Shown here piece by piece: positions 24,015-32,324 of a stretch of 43,810 bases of DNA. This DNA is from Deltaproteobacteria bacterium Ga0077539 (lineage in GTDB: Bacteria; Myxococcota_A; Polyangia; Polyangiales; Ga0077539), in the NCBI GenBank assembly GCA_001465015.1, contig LNEO01000039.1:1-43810 (forward strand), in the 5' to 3' direction. Made by a program: the position numbers and the translations under genes. The notes under the pieces were generated by a model. It was given only the letters and a program-made list of their open reading frames with translations. It was not told the origin of the DNA and ran no database searches. Positions within the stretch are counted from its first letter, which is position 1; each line of letters starts with the position of its first letter.

Positions 24015-24614
24015 TCAGGCCTTTACGACCAGGGTCACTTCGTAGTTGCCGCCTGGGTCGCCCTGTTCTTTGACCCACTCGACTGCGCCGAGCTGCTTTG
24101 CGCGCTTCTCGAGCGCTTCGCGGTAGACCTTGTTGAGCGCCGTTTGAATCTGCTCTCGAAGCGTCGGCTCGGCGCCGAGGAGCTTCGCCACCGCTGCGCG
24201 AGAGAGCGCCTCTTGCTCGGCCTTCGCCGCGCGATCGAGCTGGGTCTTCGCCCCTTCGTCGAGCTCTTTGTCGATCTGCTCGTCGCTCGTGTCCTTGTCG
24301 AAGCCGCGCCGCTCGGTGACGGTGACGGTCTTCTTCTCGACCGCGCGCAGCACGACCTTCGATGCGTCCGCGTCGAGCTCCGCTTGAACACCGTCGATCG
24401 TCTTTGTGAGCGACCCGTCGGGTTGACGGCTCCATCCGTCACCTTCGAGCACGCGACGGAGGATTTCTCGCATTTCGTCTTCTGGCAGCACGGGCAGGAG
24501 ACGCACGTCGATGTGGATCTCGTCTTGGGCGCTGACGTCTTGCGAGCGGTCCTTGCTTCGGACGATTCGGCCGAGCCCTTCCCAGCCGAGCTCGAGGTTC
24601 ATTCCGCAGGGCAT
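24015..24614 (-). CDS. Hypothetical acidic protein, first gene of the His-repeat/lysoplasmalogenase operon
   Basis: 199 aa from ATG 24614; ATG 24602 is an alternative that removes four residues. The N-terminal half looks like an alpha/beta domain (NLELGWEGLGRIVRSKDRS, DEIHIDVRLLPVLPEDEM, SLTKTIDGVQAELDADASKVVLRAV). The C-terminal half is charged and helical (KTQLDRAAKAEQEALSRAAVA, LREQIQTALNKVYREALEKRAKQL), ending in a beta strand (GNYEVTLVVKA). There is no signal peptide or membrane segment. I do not recognise the family. One untested idea is an accessory domain of FtsH- or MoxR-type ternary systems, but no such ATPase is in the window. It diverges from the DUF1592 gene. Confidence 0.72.
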   Translation of the reverse strand: MPCGMNLELGWEGLGRIVRSKDRSQDVSAQDEIHIDVRLLPVLPEDEMREILRRVLEGDGWSRQPDGSLTKTIDGVQAELDADASKVVLRAVEKKTVTVTERRGFDKDTSDEQIDKELDEGAKTQLDRAAKAEQEALSRAAVAKLLGAEPTLREQIQTALNKVYREALEKRAKQLGAVEWVKEQGDPGGNYEVTLVVKA

Positions 24615-24713
24615 AGTTTGTAGTGACTAGCGCTACCACCGAACGGGCGTTGCAGCACGGCGGACGTGCACGCGCTCGACGCCAGAACAACGCTGAGCGG
24701 AGTCTAGGGTTGG

Positions 24714-24745
24714 TTGAACAAAACAGCGTGGTCGCGGTACTTAAT
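24714..24745 (+). promoter_or_regulatory. Candidate promoter for the DUF1592/DUF1552/recX unit
   Basis: TTGAAC (24714-24719) lies 18 bp before TACTTA, with CTTAAT overlapping it at 24740-24745, in the AT-richer part of the divergent intergenic region and about 33 bp before ATG 24779. The -10 match is poor, so this is only a candidate. Confidence 0.25.
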
Positions 24746-24778
24746 GGCGTTCACGGCGTCGAGCGACGAAAGGCGACC

Positions 24779-26899
24779 ATGGCGATGAAGCTTCGGCATC
24801 GAGCGAAATTCCTGTGCGTGACGGCGATGGTCGCGGCACACGGCGGCTGTTTGGGGCGGATCGGTGATCCGGGCGTGACCCCGATGGTCACGCCGCCGGT
24901 CGTCGACAGCGGGACGCCCGCGGACGGATCGACTCCGGTCGACTCGAGCGTTTCTGCGCGCCCCATCGACCCGCAACGAGTGACGATTCATCGCTTGAAT
25001 CGTGCGGAATACAACAACACCGTGCGGGATCTCTTCGGCACTCGTCGCCGCCCGGCGGACGAGTTTCCCGCCGATGATCGCGGCTACGGCTTCGACAACA
25101 TCGCCGATGTGCTCAGCGTCTCGGCGCTGCACGTCGAGATGTACGATCGCGCAGCGGAAGCGCTCGTCGAAGAGGCCATCGGTGCGCCGGCGGTCATGTC
25201 CATGCGCCAGCAGTTCGAAGCCGAGCGCCTCACGGGCACGGTCGGCGTCGCCACCGCCACCGCGTGGAACTTGTACTCCAACGGCGAAGTCAACGCGATG
25301 TACACGGCGTCCGCCGCCGGTCGCTACCGCGTCACCGTTCGGGCGTGGCAGACCCGCGCGGGGACCGAAGACGCGCGGATGGCGATCGAGATCGACGGCG
25401 TCGCGACGCGCACTCTGCCAGTGCCCAACCTCGCGGCGATGCCGGGCGAGTTCACCGCAGAGTTCACGACCATGCGCGCGGGTCCTGTCACCGTGGGCGC
25501 CGCCTTTCTCAACGACTATTTGAGCCCCGATCGCACCCAGGATCGCAACCTCTACGTCGATTGGATCCGCGTCGAAGGCCCGCTCGACGCCGCGGCCCCG
25601 CCGCCCTCGCGTGCACAGTGGATCACCTGCGATCCCGCTGCGATGGGTGAAGATCCGTGCGCCCGACAAGTGCTCATTCGCTTCGGACGTCGCGCGTGGC
25701 GCAGGCCTCCCGCGGCCACAGAGATCGACGCGCTCTGGACCCGGATGCGCGGCGTCACGCGCATGCACAGCGGGAGCTGGGAGGACGCGGTCAAGCTGTC
25801 GATGCGCGCGATGCTCGTGTCGCCGAACTTTGTGTTTCGCGTCGAGATCGACCCGGACCTCAACGCCCCGGCTGCGCATCCGCTCACGGACCACGAGCTC
25901 GCGACGAGGCTGTCGTACTTCTTGTGGAGCTCGATGCCCGACAGCGAGCTCGACACCCTCGCGGACGCAGGACGGCTCCGCGATCCCGCGACGATCGCCG
26001 CGCAGGTGCGCCGGATGCTCGCGGACCCCAAGGCGCAGGCGCTCTCGCAGAACTTCGCGGGTCAGTGGCTCTACTCGAGGCAGCTCGACGAGCACGAGAC
26101 CAACGCCATGATGTTTCCGCGATTTACGACGGAGATTCGCGCGTCGATGCGCGCCGAGACCGAAGCGTACTTCGATCACTTCTTGCGCGGCGACGGCACG
26201 ATGCGCGAGTTCTTGACCGCGGACTTCACGTTCATCGACGACCGTCTCGCGGCGTTGTACGGCGTGACCTTGCCGATGGGCACGGGCGTCCGACGCGCGT
26301 CGCTCGCGGGCTCGACCCGCCTCGGGTTCATGATGCAAGGCACGCTGCTCACAGTGACGAGCCACGCGGATCGCACCTCGCCCGTCAAGCGCGGGCAGTG
26401 GGTGCTCTCGCAGCTGCTCTGCACGCCGCCGCCGCCGCCGCCACCGGAGGTCGAAGGACTCCCGATGGAGCCGACGCCTTCGGGCTCGCTCCGTCAGCGC
26501 TTGGAGGCGCACCGCGCGCAGCCCGCGTGCCGCGCGTGCCACGACCAGATGGACCCGATCGGCTTCGCCCTCGAGAACTTCGACGCGATCGGAGTGCGGC
26601 GCACGATGGACGGCACCTTCCCGATCGACGCGACCGGCACGCTCCCGGACGGACGTGCGTTCTCCGGGCCCGAGACGCTCGTGCGATTGCTGCAAACCGA
26701 CACGCGCTTTCCGCGCTGCGTGACCTCGCAGCTCCTGACCTACGCGATGGGTCGCGGACTCAACGAGGCGGATGACCCGCAGCTCGAATCGCTCGCCCGC
26801 GACTGGGCCGCGAGCGGTCAGCGGCTGCGCGAGCTGGTCGAGCGGATCGCGCTCTCGCCGGCGTTTACTCAACGTCGCCCCGAAACCTCGATGCGCTGA
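24779..26899 (+). CDS. DUF1587/DUF1595/DUF1592/DUF1588/DUF1585 lipoprotein with CxxCH motif
   Basis: 706 aa from ATG 24779. The leader ends in a lipobox-like AHGGC. In order: DUF1587 (VTIHRLNRAEYNNTVRDLFG), a carbohydrate-binding-like insert (GRYRVTVRAWQTRAGTEDARM, about 150-265), DUF1595, DUF1592 (DHELATRLSYFLWSSMPDSE), DUF1588, and DUF1585 (GPETLVRLLQTD, TYAMGRGL). A CxxCH heme-type motif at 584-588 (ACRACHDQMDPIGFALENFDAIG) lies in DUF1588. This set is typical of planctomycetes and myxobacteria and always pairs with a DUF1552 protein, as here 20 bp downstream. The pair's function is not established; an exported cytochrome-like redox role on complex substrates is proposed from the heme motif. 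Confidence 0.93.
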   Translation: MAMKLRHRAKFLCVTAMVAAHGGCLGRIGDPGVTPMVTPPVVDSGTPADGSTPVDSSVSARPIDPQRVTIHRLNRAEYNNTVRDLFGTRRRPADEFPADDRGYGFDNIADVLSVSALHVEMYDRAAEALVEEAIGAPAVMSMRQQFEAERLTGTVGVATATAWNLYSNGEVNAMYTASAAGRYRVTVRAWQTRAGTEDARMAIEIDGVATRTLPVPNLAAMPGEFTAEFTTMRAGPVTVGAAFLNDYLSPDRTQDRNLYVDWIRVEGPLDAAAPPPSRAQWITCDPAAMGEDPCARQVLIRFGRRAWRRPPAATEIDALWTRMRGVTRMHSGSWEDAVKLSMRAMLVSPNFVFRVEIDPDLNAPAAHPLTDHELATRLSYFLWSSMPDSELDTLADAGRLRDPATIAAQVRRMLADPKAQALSQNFAGQWLYSRQLDEHETNAMMFPRFTTEIRASMRAETEAYFDHFLRGDGTMREFLTADFTFIDDRLAALYGVTLPMGTGVRRASLAGSTRLGFMMQGTLLTVTSHADRTSPVKRGQWVLSQLLCTPPPPPPPEVEGLPMEPTPSGSLRQRLEAHRAQPACRACHDQMDPIGFALENFDAIGVRRTMDGTFPIDATGTLPDGRAFSGPETLVRLLQTDTRFPRCVTSQLLTYAMGRGLNEADDPQLESLARDWAASGQRLRELVERIALSPAFTQRRPETSMR

Positions 26900-26919
26900 A
26901 CGACAGGAGTCTACCGACC

Positions 26920-28296
26920 ATGCTTCGAAGCAAAATCAGTCGAAGGGTGATCCTTGGCGGAGCGGGCGTCGCGGTGGCGCTTCCGGTCCTCGAGAGCCTC
27001 GTTCCTCGGCGCGAGGCGCAGGCGCAGATGATGCCCGCCCCCAAGCGACGTCTGCTCTTCTACTACACGCCGTGCGGGATCAACTCCTCGGACAACCGCG
27101 GTTTTCGCCCGGCGGCTACGGGCGCCGGAGACGCGTGGGCATACTCGCGCATGCTCGCGCCGCTCGGCGCGGCGCTCAAGCCCTACACGCTGGTGATCTC
27201 GGGGCTGCACAATCGCCCCGCGTCCGCGAGCTTCGGCGGGACCAACGACGGACCCGGTGATCACGCCCGCGGGACCGGCTGCTATCTCACCGCGGCGCGC
27301 CTCAACAAGACCGACGGCGCGGACATCCGCAACGGCATCTCGATCGATCAGGCGATCGCAACACGCGCTGGAGCGATGTCTCGCTTTGCGTCGATGCAGG
27401 CGGGCATCGACGCTGGCTCGAGCGCGGGCGGCTGCGACTCGGGCTACTCGTGCGCGTACGCGCGAAACGTCTCGTGGTCCTCTGCGACGACGCCGCTGCC
27501 GAAGATCACAGCGCCGCAGACGTACTTCGACCGGCTGTTCGCGGGCATGGACTCTGCGGCGACGATGGCGCAACAAGCGAGGCGTCGGGCGTACTCGCAG
27601 TCGATCTTGGACGCGGTTCGCTCGGACACGACGTCGCTGCAAACACGGCTCGGAGCGACGGACCGACGCAAGCTCGACGAGTATCTGACTGCGATCCGCG
27701 AGGTCGAGCAGCGGCTGATGATGATGCAGGCCTCGACGTGCATGGTGCCCGGCCGCCCCGCGGCGTCGCTGCCGTTTCGCGAACACGTCGACATGATGCA
27801 CGACCTGATGGCGCTCGCGTTTCGCTGTGATCTGACCCGCGTGCAGACGTTTATGCTCGGAAACGCTGGATCCAATCGCGTGTTCGATTTTCTCGGGCAG
27901 AGCACAGGTCACCACAACCTGTCGCACCACATGAACGACCCGGGCAACCTCGCGGCGCTCGAGCGCATCGGCACCTGGGAGATCCAGAAGTTTGGCGAGC
28001 TGTGCAATCGCCTTCGCATGATCGACGACGGCGGCGGCTCCAACGTCCTCGACAACACCGTGGTGTTCTTCTCCAGCGAAATCGCTGATGGAAACTCCCA
28101 CGCTCACACGGGGCTCCCGCTCTTTGTCGTCGGGCGCGGCGGCGGTCAGCTCACGACGGACCGCCACATCGACGTCGGTTCGCAGCCGATCGCGGACCTG
28201 TTCATCGCCATGGCGAAGATGATGGGGGTCACCCTCCCGACGTTCGGCGCGGAGGGAACTCGGGTTCTCGCCAACCTCGGACCCGTCAGCGCTTGA
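26920..28296 (+). CDS. DUF1552 protein with Tat signal
   Basis: 458 aa from ATG 26920. The N-terminus carries a twin-arginine motif (SRRVILGGAG) with a hydrophobic stretch and an ALPVLESL core, so it is exported folded by Tat, which suggests cofactor or metal loading in the cytoplasm. The body matches the DUF1552 family: RRLLFYYTPCGINSSDN, GDHARGTGCYLTAARL, ISIDQAIATRAG, LGATDRRKLDEYLTAIREVEQR, and FFSSEIADGNSHAHTGLPL, with HHNLSHH. The fold is thought to relate to the DUF1501/sulfatase-like exported proteins. It forms an obligate pair with the DUF1592 gene just before it, and its last bases overlap the start of recX. Confidence 0.92.
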   Translation: MLRSKISRRVILGGAGVAVALPVLESLVPRREAQAQMMPAPKRRLLFYYTPCGINSSDNRGFRPAATGAGDAWAYSRMLAPLGAALKPYTLVISGLHNRPASASFGGTNDGPGDHARGTGCYLTAARLNKTDGADIRNGISIDQAIATRAGAMSRFASMQAGIDAGSSAGGCDSGYSCAYARNVSWSSATTPLPKITAPQTYFDRLFAGMDSAATMAQQARRRAYSQSILDAVRSDTTSLQTRLGATDRRKLDEYLTAIREVEQRLMMMQASTCMVPGRPAASLPFREHVDMMHDLMALAFRCDLTRVQTFMLGNAGSNRVFDFLGQSTGHHNLSHHMNDPGNLAALERIGTWEIQKFGELCNRLRMIDDGGGSNVLDNTVVFFSSEIADGNSHAHTGLPLFVVGRGGGQLTTDRHIDVGSQPIADLFIAMAKMMGVTLPTFGAEGTRVLANLGPVSA

Positions 28297-28811
28297 GCGC
28301 GGAAGACGACGAGTTCAAGCGCGTCTACGCTCGGGCTCTCGCGATGGTCGCCGCGCGCTCGCGCTCGACGCAGGGTCTTCGAAAGAAGCTGCTCGACAAG
28401 GGCGAATCCCCGGCGATCGTCGATCGCGTCATCGCGAAGCTCGTCGAGCGACGATTCGTCGATGACCGTGCGTTTGCAGCGGCCAAGGCGCGATCGTCGG
28501 TGGCAAAGGGGCGCTCTTCTCGCCGAGCGGCGATGGAGGTCGCGCACAGCGGCGTCGATCGCGCGGTCGCGGCGGCGGTCGTGGCCGAGGCGCTCGACGA
28601 ACGCGGCGAGGACGAGGTCTCGCTCTGCGTGCGCGCTGCGCAGAAGAAGGCTCGATCGCTGGCGGGGCTCGAGCGATCCGAGCAGCGTCGCAAGCTCTAT
28701 GGCTACCTCGCGAGGCAGGGCTTCTCGGGCGACTCGATCAAAAAGGCGCTCGCCTCTGTGCTCGACCCATCGCCGCACAACGACGAGCTCCTCGACGATG
28801 CGACGGATTGA
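28293..28811 (+). CDS. recX: RecX regulatory protein
   Basis: 172 aa from TTG 28293, overlapping the DUF1552 stop in TTGA. The length and repeats fit RecX: helical triplets with the first repeat AMVAARSRSTQGLRKKLLDKGESPAIVDRVIAKLVERRFVDDRAFA split over residues 16-60, then KKARSLAGLERSEQRRKLYGYLARQGFSGDSIKKAL near the end. RecX binds RecA filaments and inhibits or modulates recombination. recA is not in the window; in many bacteria recX follows recA, so its placement after a DUF1552 gene is unusual. Overlap of start and stop implies translational coupling with the exported pair. Confidence 0.9.
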   Translation: MSAEDDEFKRVYARALAMVAARSRSTQGLRKKLLDKGESPAIVDRVIAKLVERRFVDDRAFAAAKARSSVAKGRSSRRAAMEVAHSGVDRAVAAAVVAEALDERGEDEVSLCVRAAQKKARSLAGLERSEQRRKLYGYLARQGFSGDSIKKALASVLDPSPHNDELLDDATD

Positions 28812-28883
28812 CGCTGGCTCGCCGGCGGCGACTCTGCGGCCGCGGCGCGGGATTGTGTGTTGGCCTTCGAATCGTGTACCCAC

Positions 28884-30272
28884 ATGACCGTTGTGAGTGA
28901 TCCGAGTCCGTGGGCTCTCGAGCGCGTGGGCGTCGTCGTCGGCGAGAGATATCGCATCGAGCGATTGATCGGCGAGGGCGCGATGGGCGCGGTCTTTGCG
29001 GCGCGGCACGTCACGCTCGGCAAGCTCGTCGCGATCAAGATGATGCCGCCGGAGGACAAGTTCGAAGTCGAGGCGGCTCGGCGATTCGAGCAAGAGGCGG
29101 TCGCCGCGGCGTCCATCGCGCGCAAGGGTGTGGTCGAGGTCCTCGACTTTGGGGTCGACCGCAAGGTCGGTCCGTACATCGTGATGGAGATGCTCGAAGG
29201 AGAGTCGCTCGAGGCGAAGATTCGCCGAGAGAAGACGCTCAGTCCTGCGACGACGATCGCGCTGCTCACGCCGGTGCTCGACGCGCTCTCGTCGGTGCAC
29301 GCCCGCTCGATCGTTCATCGTGATCTCAAGCCCGCCAACCTCTTTGTCTCGCGCGATCAGGAGGGTGAAGAGGTCGTGAAGATCTTGGACTTCGGCGTCT
29401 CGCGCGTGCGTCAGGGCAAGCGAGCGTTGATGACCGCCACGGGCGTCGTGGTGGGGACGCCGAGGTTCATGGCGCCAGAACAAGCTCGGGGCGTCGAAGA
29501 CCTCGACCTGCGCGCGGATATCTACGCGATCGGCGCGATCGCCTACTCGTGCCTCGCGGGCAAGCCGCCGTACGCGGACAAGGGTCACATCGACGTGCTC
29601 GCCGCGATCTTGACCGAGCCGCCGACGCCTCTCGCGGAGCTCGTGTCGACCGTGCCGCCGCGGCTGCTCGAGGTCATCGAGAAGGCGATGGCGCGCGAGC
29701 GAGAAGCGCGCTTCGTCAACGCGAGCGAGATGCGCACCGCGATGCTCATGGCGGCGCAGGCGAGCGACGTGGCGGTCAGCTCTGCTGGCGCGACGATGGC
29801 TGGGCGACCGAGCGCGACGGTGGACCTTCCTTTGGCGAAGAACGGGGAGTTTCCTGGGACGCGAATCGCCGCTCCGGTCAACGTGACGCTGGGCATTGCG
29901 TTGCCAGAACCAGGGCCGCTCGACCATCCGCCCGCGCACGTGCAGGCTGCGCCGACCACGGGCGTGCCGCCCTCGGCGTTGGCTGCTCCCGGCTCGCCAC
30001 CGACCGCGGAGTACGCGCAGCAGATCTCGATGCTCGCGGCGCCGCTCGCGGCCGCGCCGCTCGTCTCGGGCCTCGCGCAGGCTCCGCCCGCGTATGTCGC
30101 ACCGGCTGCTTCGGCGGTGCCGGTGCGCGCGACCCGCGTGCCGACCGAGCCGAAGAAGGGCGGGCGAGGGTGGATCGTGGCGATCGCGCTGCTCGTGGCG
30201 CTGTTCTGCGGCTTCGCGGCCTTCACCGTGTGGTGGTGGACGTCGGACGAAGAGATCGAGGGCGCGAGCTGA
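28884..30272 (+). CDS. Membrane-anchored Ser/Thr protein kinase (PknB-like)
   Basis: 462 aa from ATG 28884; a GTG at 28857 is possible but adds residues unlike kinase starts. The kinase domain has all key residues: glycine loop 30-37 (GEGAMGAV), Lys52, the HRDLKPAN loop with Asp147, DFG Asp169, and FMAPEQ. About 130 Pro/Ala/Val-rich residues link to one C-terminal transmembrane helix (WIVAIALLVALFCGFAAFTV). The tail outside the membrane is only about nine residues (DEEIEGAS), so it has no sensor domain. Activity must be set by cytoplasmic partners or by membrane clustering. The next gene converges, with 19 bp between stops. A nearby FHA protein could read its phosphothreonines, but that link is speculation. 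Confidence 0.93.
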   Translation: MTVVSDPSPWALERVGVVVGERYRIERLIGEGAMGAVFAARHVTLGKLVAIKMMPPEDKFEVEAARRFEQEAVAAASIARKGVVEVLDFGVDRKVGPYIVMEMLEGESLEAKIRREKTLSPATTIALLTPVLDALSSVHARSIVHRDLKPANLFVSRDQEGEEVVKILDFGVSRVRQGKRALMTATGVVVGTPRFMAPEQARGVEDLDLRADIYAIGAIAYSCLAGKPPYADKGHIDVLAAILTEPPTPLAELVSTVPPRLLEVIEKAMAREREARFVNASEMRTAMLMAAQASDVAVSSAGATMAGRPSATVDLPLAKNGEFPGTRIAAPVNVTLGIALPEPGPLDHPPAHVQAAPTTGVPPSALAAPGSPPTAEYAQQISMLAAPLAAAPLVSGLAQAPPAYVAPAASAVPVRATRVPTEPKKGGRGWIVAIALLVALFCGFAAFTVWWWTSDEEIEGAS

Positions 30273-30291
30273 GCGAAGGGGGGAGCCAGGT

Positions 30292-31275
30292 TCACCGCGC
30301 CGCAGGCGTGGGGAGCTCTGTGCAGACTCGCTGGGCGCTAGTGGCAGCACCACTATTCAAAAACGCTCGCACCTGCGTCAGATAGAGCGAAGAATCCGCG
30401 GCGGGAAGGCAGTCGCCCTCGCGGTTGCTGCACGCGACGTGACCGTGGTCGGCGCCCTCGATGAGCGCGAGCGTCGCGCGGTTGGCGACCGGGTCGCGGC
30501 AGATCGTCTCCCACAGCTCGCGTCCGTACTTCGGTTGGACGAAGTCGTCGTCGAGGCCGTGCACGATGAGCACTCCGCGCGCCGCGCGCTGCGCGGCGAT
30601 GCGAATCTTCGACTTGTTGTCGAAGCGGTTGGACATGAGAAACGACGACGGGATCACGAGGCTCGAGTCTGCGGCGAGCCCCATCACGGAGGTGAAAGGC
30701 GCCTCGAGGATGAGCCCGCCGCTGAGCGACTCCCACGCGAGCTGCGTGGCTGGTCCGCCGCCCAGCGAGAAGCCGTAGTGAATGATCTTGCTCGCGTCGA
30801 CGCCGCTCGCCGCGGAGCGAAGATAGTCTTGCGCGGCGCGCGCTGAGCGGTAGATGCCTTCTTCTGAGGGCGAGCCCGGCGTTCGTCCGTAGCCGGGATA
30901 GTCGTACATGAGAACGTTTGCGCCGAGCGCGAAGAGCTGGCCGATTCGCGACCAGTAGCCGTCGATGTTGCTCGCGTTGCCGTGGTGGTAGAGCACGGTC
31001 ACTGCGGCGGCGGCGTCTGGTTGCCGCGCGATCGCGGCGAACACGGCGGTCCCGTCGGACGCAGTGAGCTGCAGTCGCTCGATGCGGTCCAACGGGATCT
31101 TCTTGTCCTCAGGAAATCCAGCGGGATACGTGTTGAGCGAGTAGTCGCCGCTGGTGATGCGCGTGGGGTTGAAGAAGAACGCGTCGAGAGAGACGCACGA
31201 CGAGCCGACGACGCAGAGCGCGGCGAGCGAAGCCGTCCGAGCGCGACGCGAAAGTGCTGCGAGCCCGAGGATCAT
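30292..31275 (-). CDS. Alpha/beta-hydrolase lipoprotein (ABHD13-like)
   Basis: 327 aa from ATG 31275, which overlaps the preceding gene's stop as ATGA. A lipobox-like VVGSSC gives Cys27. The catalytic residues are in the standard order: Ser170 in GFSLGGG, Asp243 in IVHGLDDDFV, and His277 in EGADHGHV. The oxyanion strand YHHGNASNIDGYW and the segment YDYPGYGRTPG are typical of the ABHD12/13/17 group of serine hydrolases, which act on acyl-lipids or thioesters. The end is Cys-containing (CSNREGDCLPA). It is coupled to the outer-membrane-type lipoprotein gene upstream, so the two probably function at the same membrane. The substrate is unknown. Confidence 0.9.
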   Translation of the reverse strand: MILGLAALSRRARTASLAALCVVGSSCVSLDAFFFNPTRITSGDYSLNTYPAGFPEDKKIPLDRIERLQLTASDGTAVFAAIARQPDAAAAVTVLYHHGNASNIDGYWSRIGQLFALGANVLMYDYPGYGRTPGSPSEEGIYRSARAAQDYLRSAASGVDASKIIHYGFSLGGGPATQLAWESLSGGLILEAPFTSVMGLAADSSLVIPSSFLMSNRFDNKSKIRIAAQRAARGVLIVHGLDDDFVQPKYGRELWETICRDPVANRATLALIEGADHGHVACSNREGDCLPAADSSLYLTQVRAFLNSGAATSAQRVCTELPTPAAR

Positions 31276-31970
31276 CGAACGCCCTGCCCGAAGTTGAAGT
31301 TGAAGCCGAGCAGCGCGCCGATGACGCCGATGCCGCCGGGCGAGAGCCAGTCGACCGTCGCGAGACCAGCGTTTTGCGAGAACGCGTACCAACGCACTTC
31401 GAGGTCGATCGAGAACCGACTGCTCGGAGAGAACTGTGCGAGGCCGAAGAGCGTCGGCGTCCAGAAGGGACGGGCGTCGATCTCGCGGTCGGTCGAGCCG
31501 ATACGGAGAAGGTTGTGCACGCCGCCGCCGAGCAACAGCCAACGGGTGGGCCGACCCGCGCCGCCGATCCACGCGTTGGCGTAGACGACCGCGTCGCGTT
31601 TGTTTCCGAACGCTTGCAGCTCGCCGCCGATCGCTAGGGCGTGAGGGACGCGCACGATCGGATGCCAAACAGCGCCGCCGTTGATCCCGAGGATCGGCGA
31701 CGCTTCTGGACTCGACGCAAACACCAACGCGCTCGGCTGCAGACCCACGTGAACATCCACGTTGTCCTCCACGCCGTACGCGGCGTTCACCGTCGCGATG
31801 GGCGCGGGAATCGGCAGCGGCCGCTGTAGAATCGGCCCGCCGAGGCTCGCGTTGATCCGGAGGTTGTCCTTTCCCACCGGCTGCAGAAGGTGGGTCGTCG
31901 CGCAGCCGAGCGGCGCGGCGAGGCCTGAAATCGTGATGAGCGCTGCAGCCCGAAGCAGCCAGTATCGCAC
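31272..31970 (-). CDS. Lipoprotein, predicted outer-membrane beta-barrel-like
   Basis: 232 aa from ATG 31970. A signal peptide ends at a lipobox-like APLGC (Cys23). The mature part alternates hydrophobic and polar residues with Gly and aromatic end-points (NVDVHVGLQPSALVF, HALAIGGELQAFGNK, FGLAQFSPSSRFSIDLEVRWYAF, GVIGALLGFNFNFGQG), as in small outer-membrane beta structures. It ends in F-G-Q-G-V-R, not the usual C-terminal Phe. The stop overlaps the hydrolase start by 4 bp, so the two are co-translated. I recognise no specific family. Confidence 0.78.
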   Translation of the reverse strand: MRYWLLRAAALITISGLAAPLGCATTHLLQPVGKDNLRINASLGGPILQRPLPIPAPIATVNAAYGVEDNVDVHVGLQPSALVFASSPEASPILGINGGAVWHPIVRVPHALAIGGELQAFGNKRDAVVYANAWIGGAGRPTRWLLLGGGVHNLLRIGSTDREIDARPFWTPTLFGLAQFSPSSRFSIDLEVRWYAFSQNAGLATVDWLSPGGIGVIGALLGFNFNFGQGVR

Positions 31971-32119
31971 GGGCCGGACGGTATCACTGCGCGTGCGCGA
32001 AATGAGAGCGCTCTGTTTGCCATCCTCCCGCCGACGCCTGGGACCGACCGACGGAGAACGAATTTTCCGCGTGTCTGGTGCTGGACGACCGGGGTCGGTT
32101 GTGTGCTAGAAGATGTACG

Positions 32120-32199
32120 CCGTCAGAGACGTAATGGGGGGGTTGGCCATCGGGGCGTCGCATGGTTGCCTCCCCCGAAGCTCAGCCCCCCACTGACGG
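32120..32199 (+). promoter_or_regulatory. Foldable leader element with G-run/C-run stem
   Basis: CCGTCAG (32120-32126) and a T-G7 run (32135-32142) pair with a C6 run followed by ACTGACGG (32186-32199). That makes up to 14 paired bases with an 8-nt bulge on the 5' side. The 40-nt loop has a smaller stem, CGGGG (32151-32155) with CCCCG (32173-32177). It lies 126 bp before the helicase start. A structured 5' leader, an sRNA or a protein site are all possible. Confidence 0.35.
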
Positions 32200-32286
32200 A
32201 GCGACGCGGCGCAACTCGGTCCTCGCGGAGCTAGCGCAGTTTCCCGCTGGCTTTTCGCGAATTCGACTCGGGTCGAGGGCGCCATC

Positions 32287-32301
32287 ACGTCGCTGCGACG
32301 T
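32287..32301. promoter_or_regulatory. Perfect dyad upstream of SNF2 helicase
   Basis: ACGTCGctgCGACGT has 6-bp arms around a 3-bp centre, 23 bp before GTG 32325. Position suits a repressor site. GC-rich dyads arise often by chance in this genome, so confidence is low. Confidence 0.25.
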
Positions 32302-32324
32302 TTGTAGTCGACGCATGGAGAGCA

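Larger units (their letters stand above)
31971..32324. other. Intergenic region between a lipoprotein gene and the SNF2 helicase gene
   Basis: 354 bp of divergent space without a supported gene. It contains the foldable element at 32120-32199, a perfect dyad ACGTCGctgCGACGT at 32287-32301 and a GGAG at 32317-32320 that serves the helicase start. A 76-codon frame from 32162 encodes two CxxC pairs but overlaps the helicase and was not accepted. Confidence 0.55.

Noticed and set aside
28146..30353. 735-codon minus-strand frame across recX and the kinase
   Set aside because: It crosses two well-supported plus-strand genes and shows no protein-like pattern.
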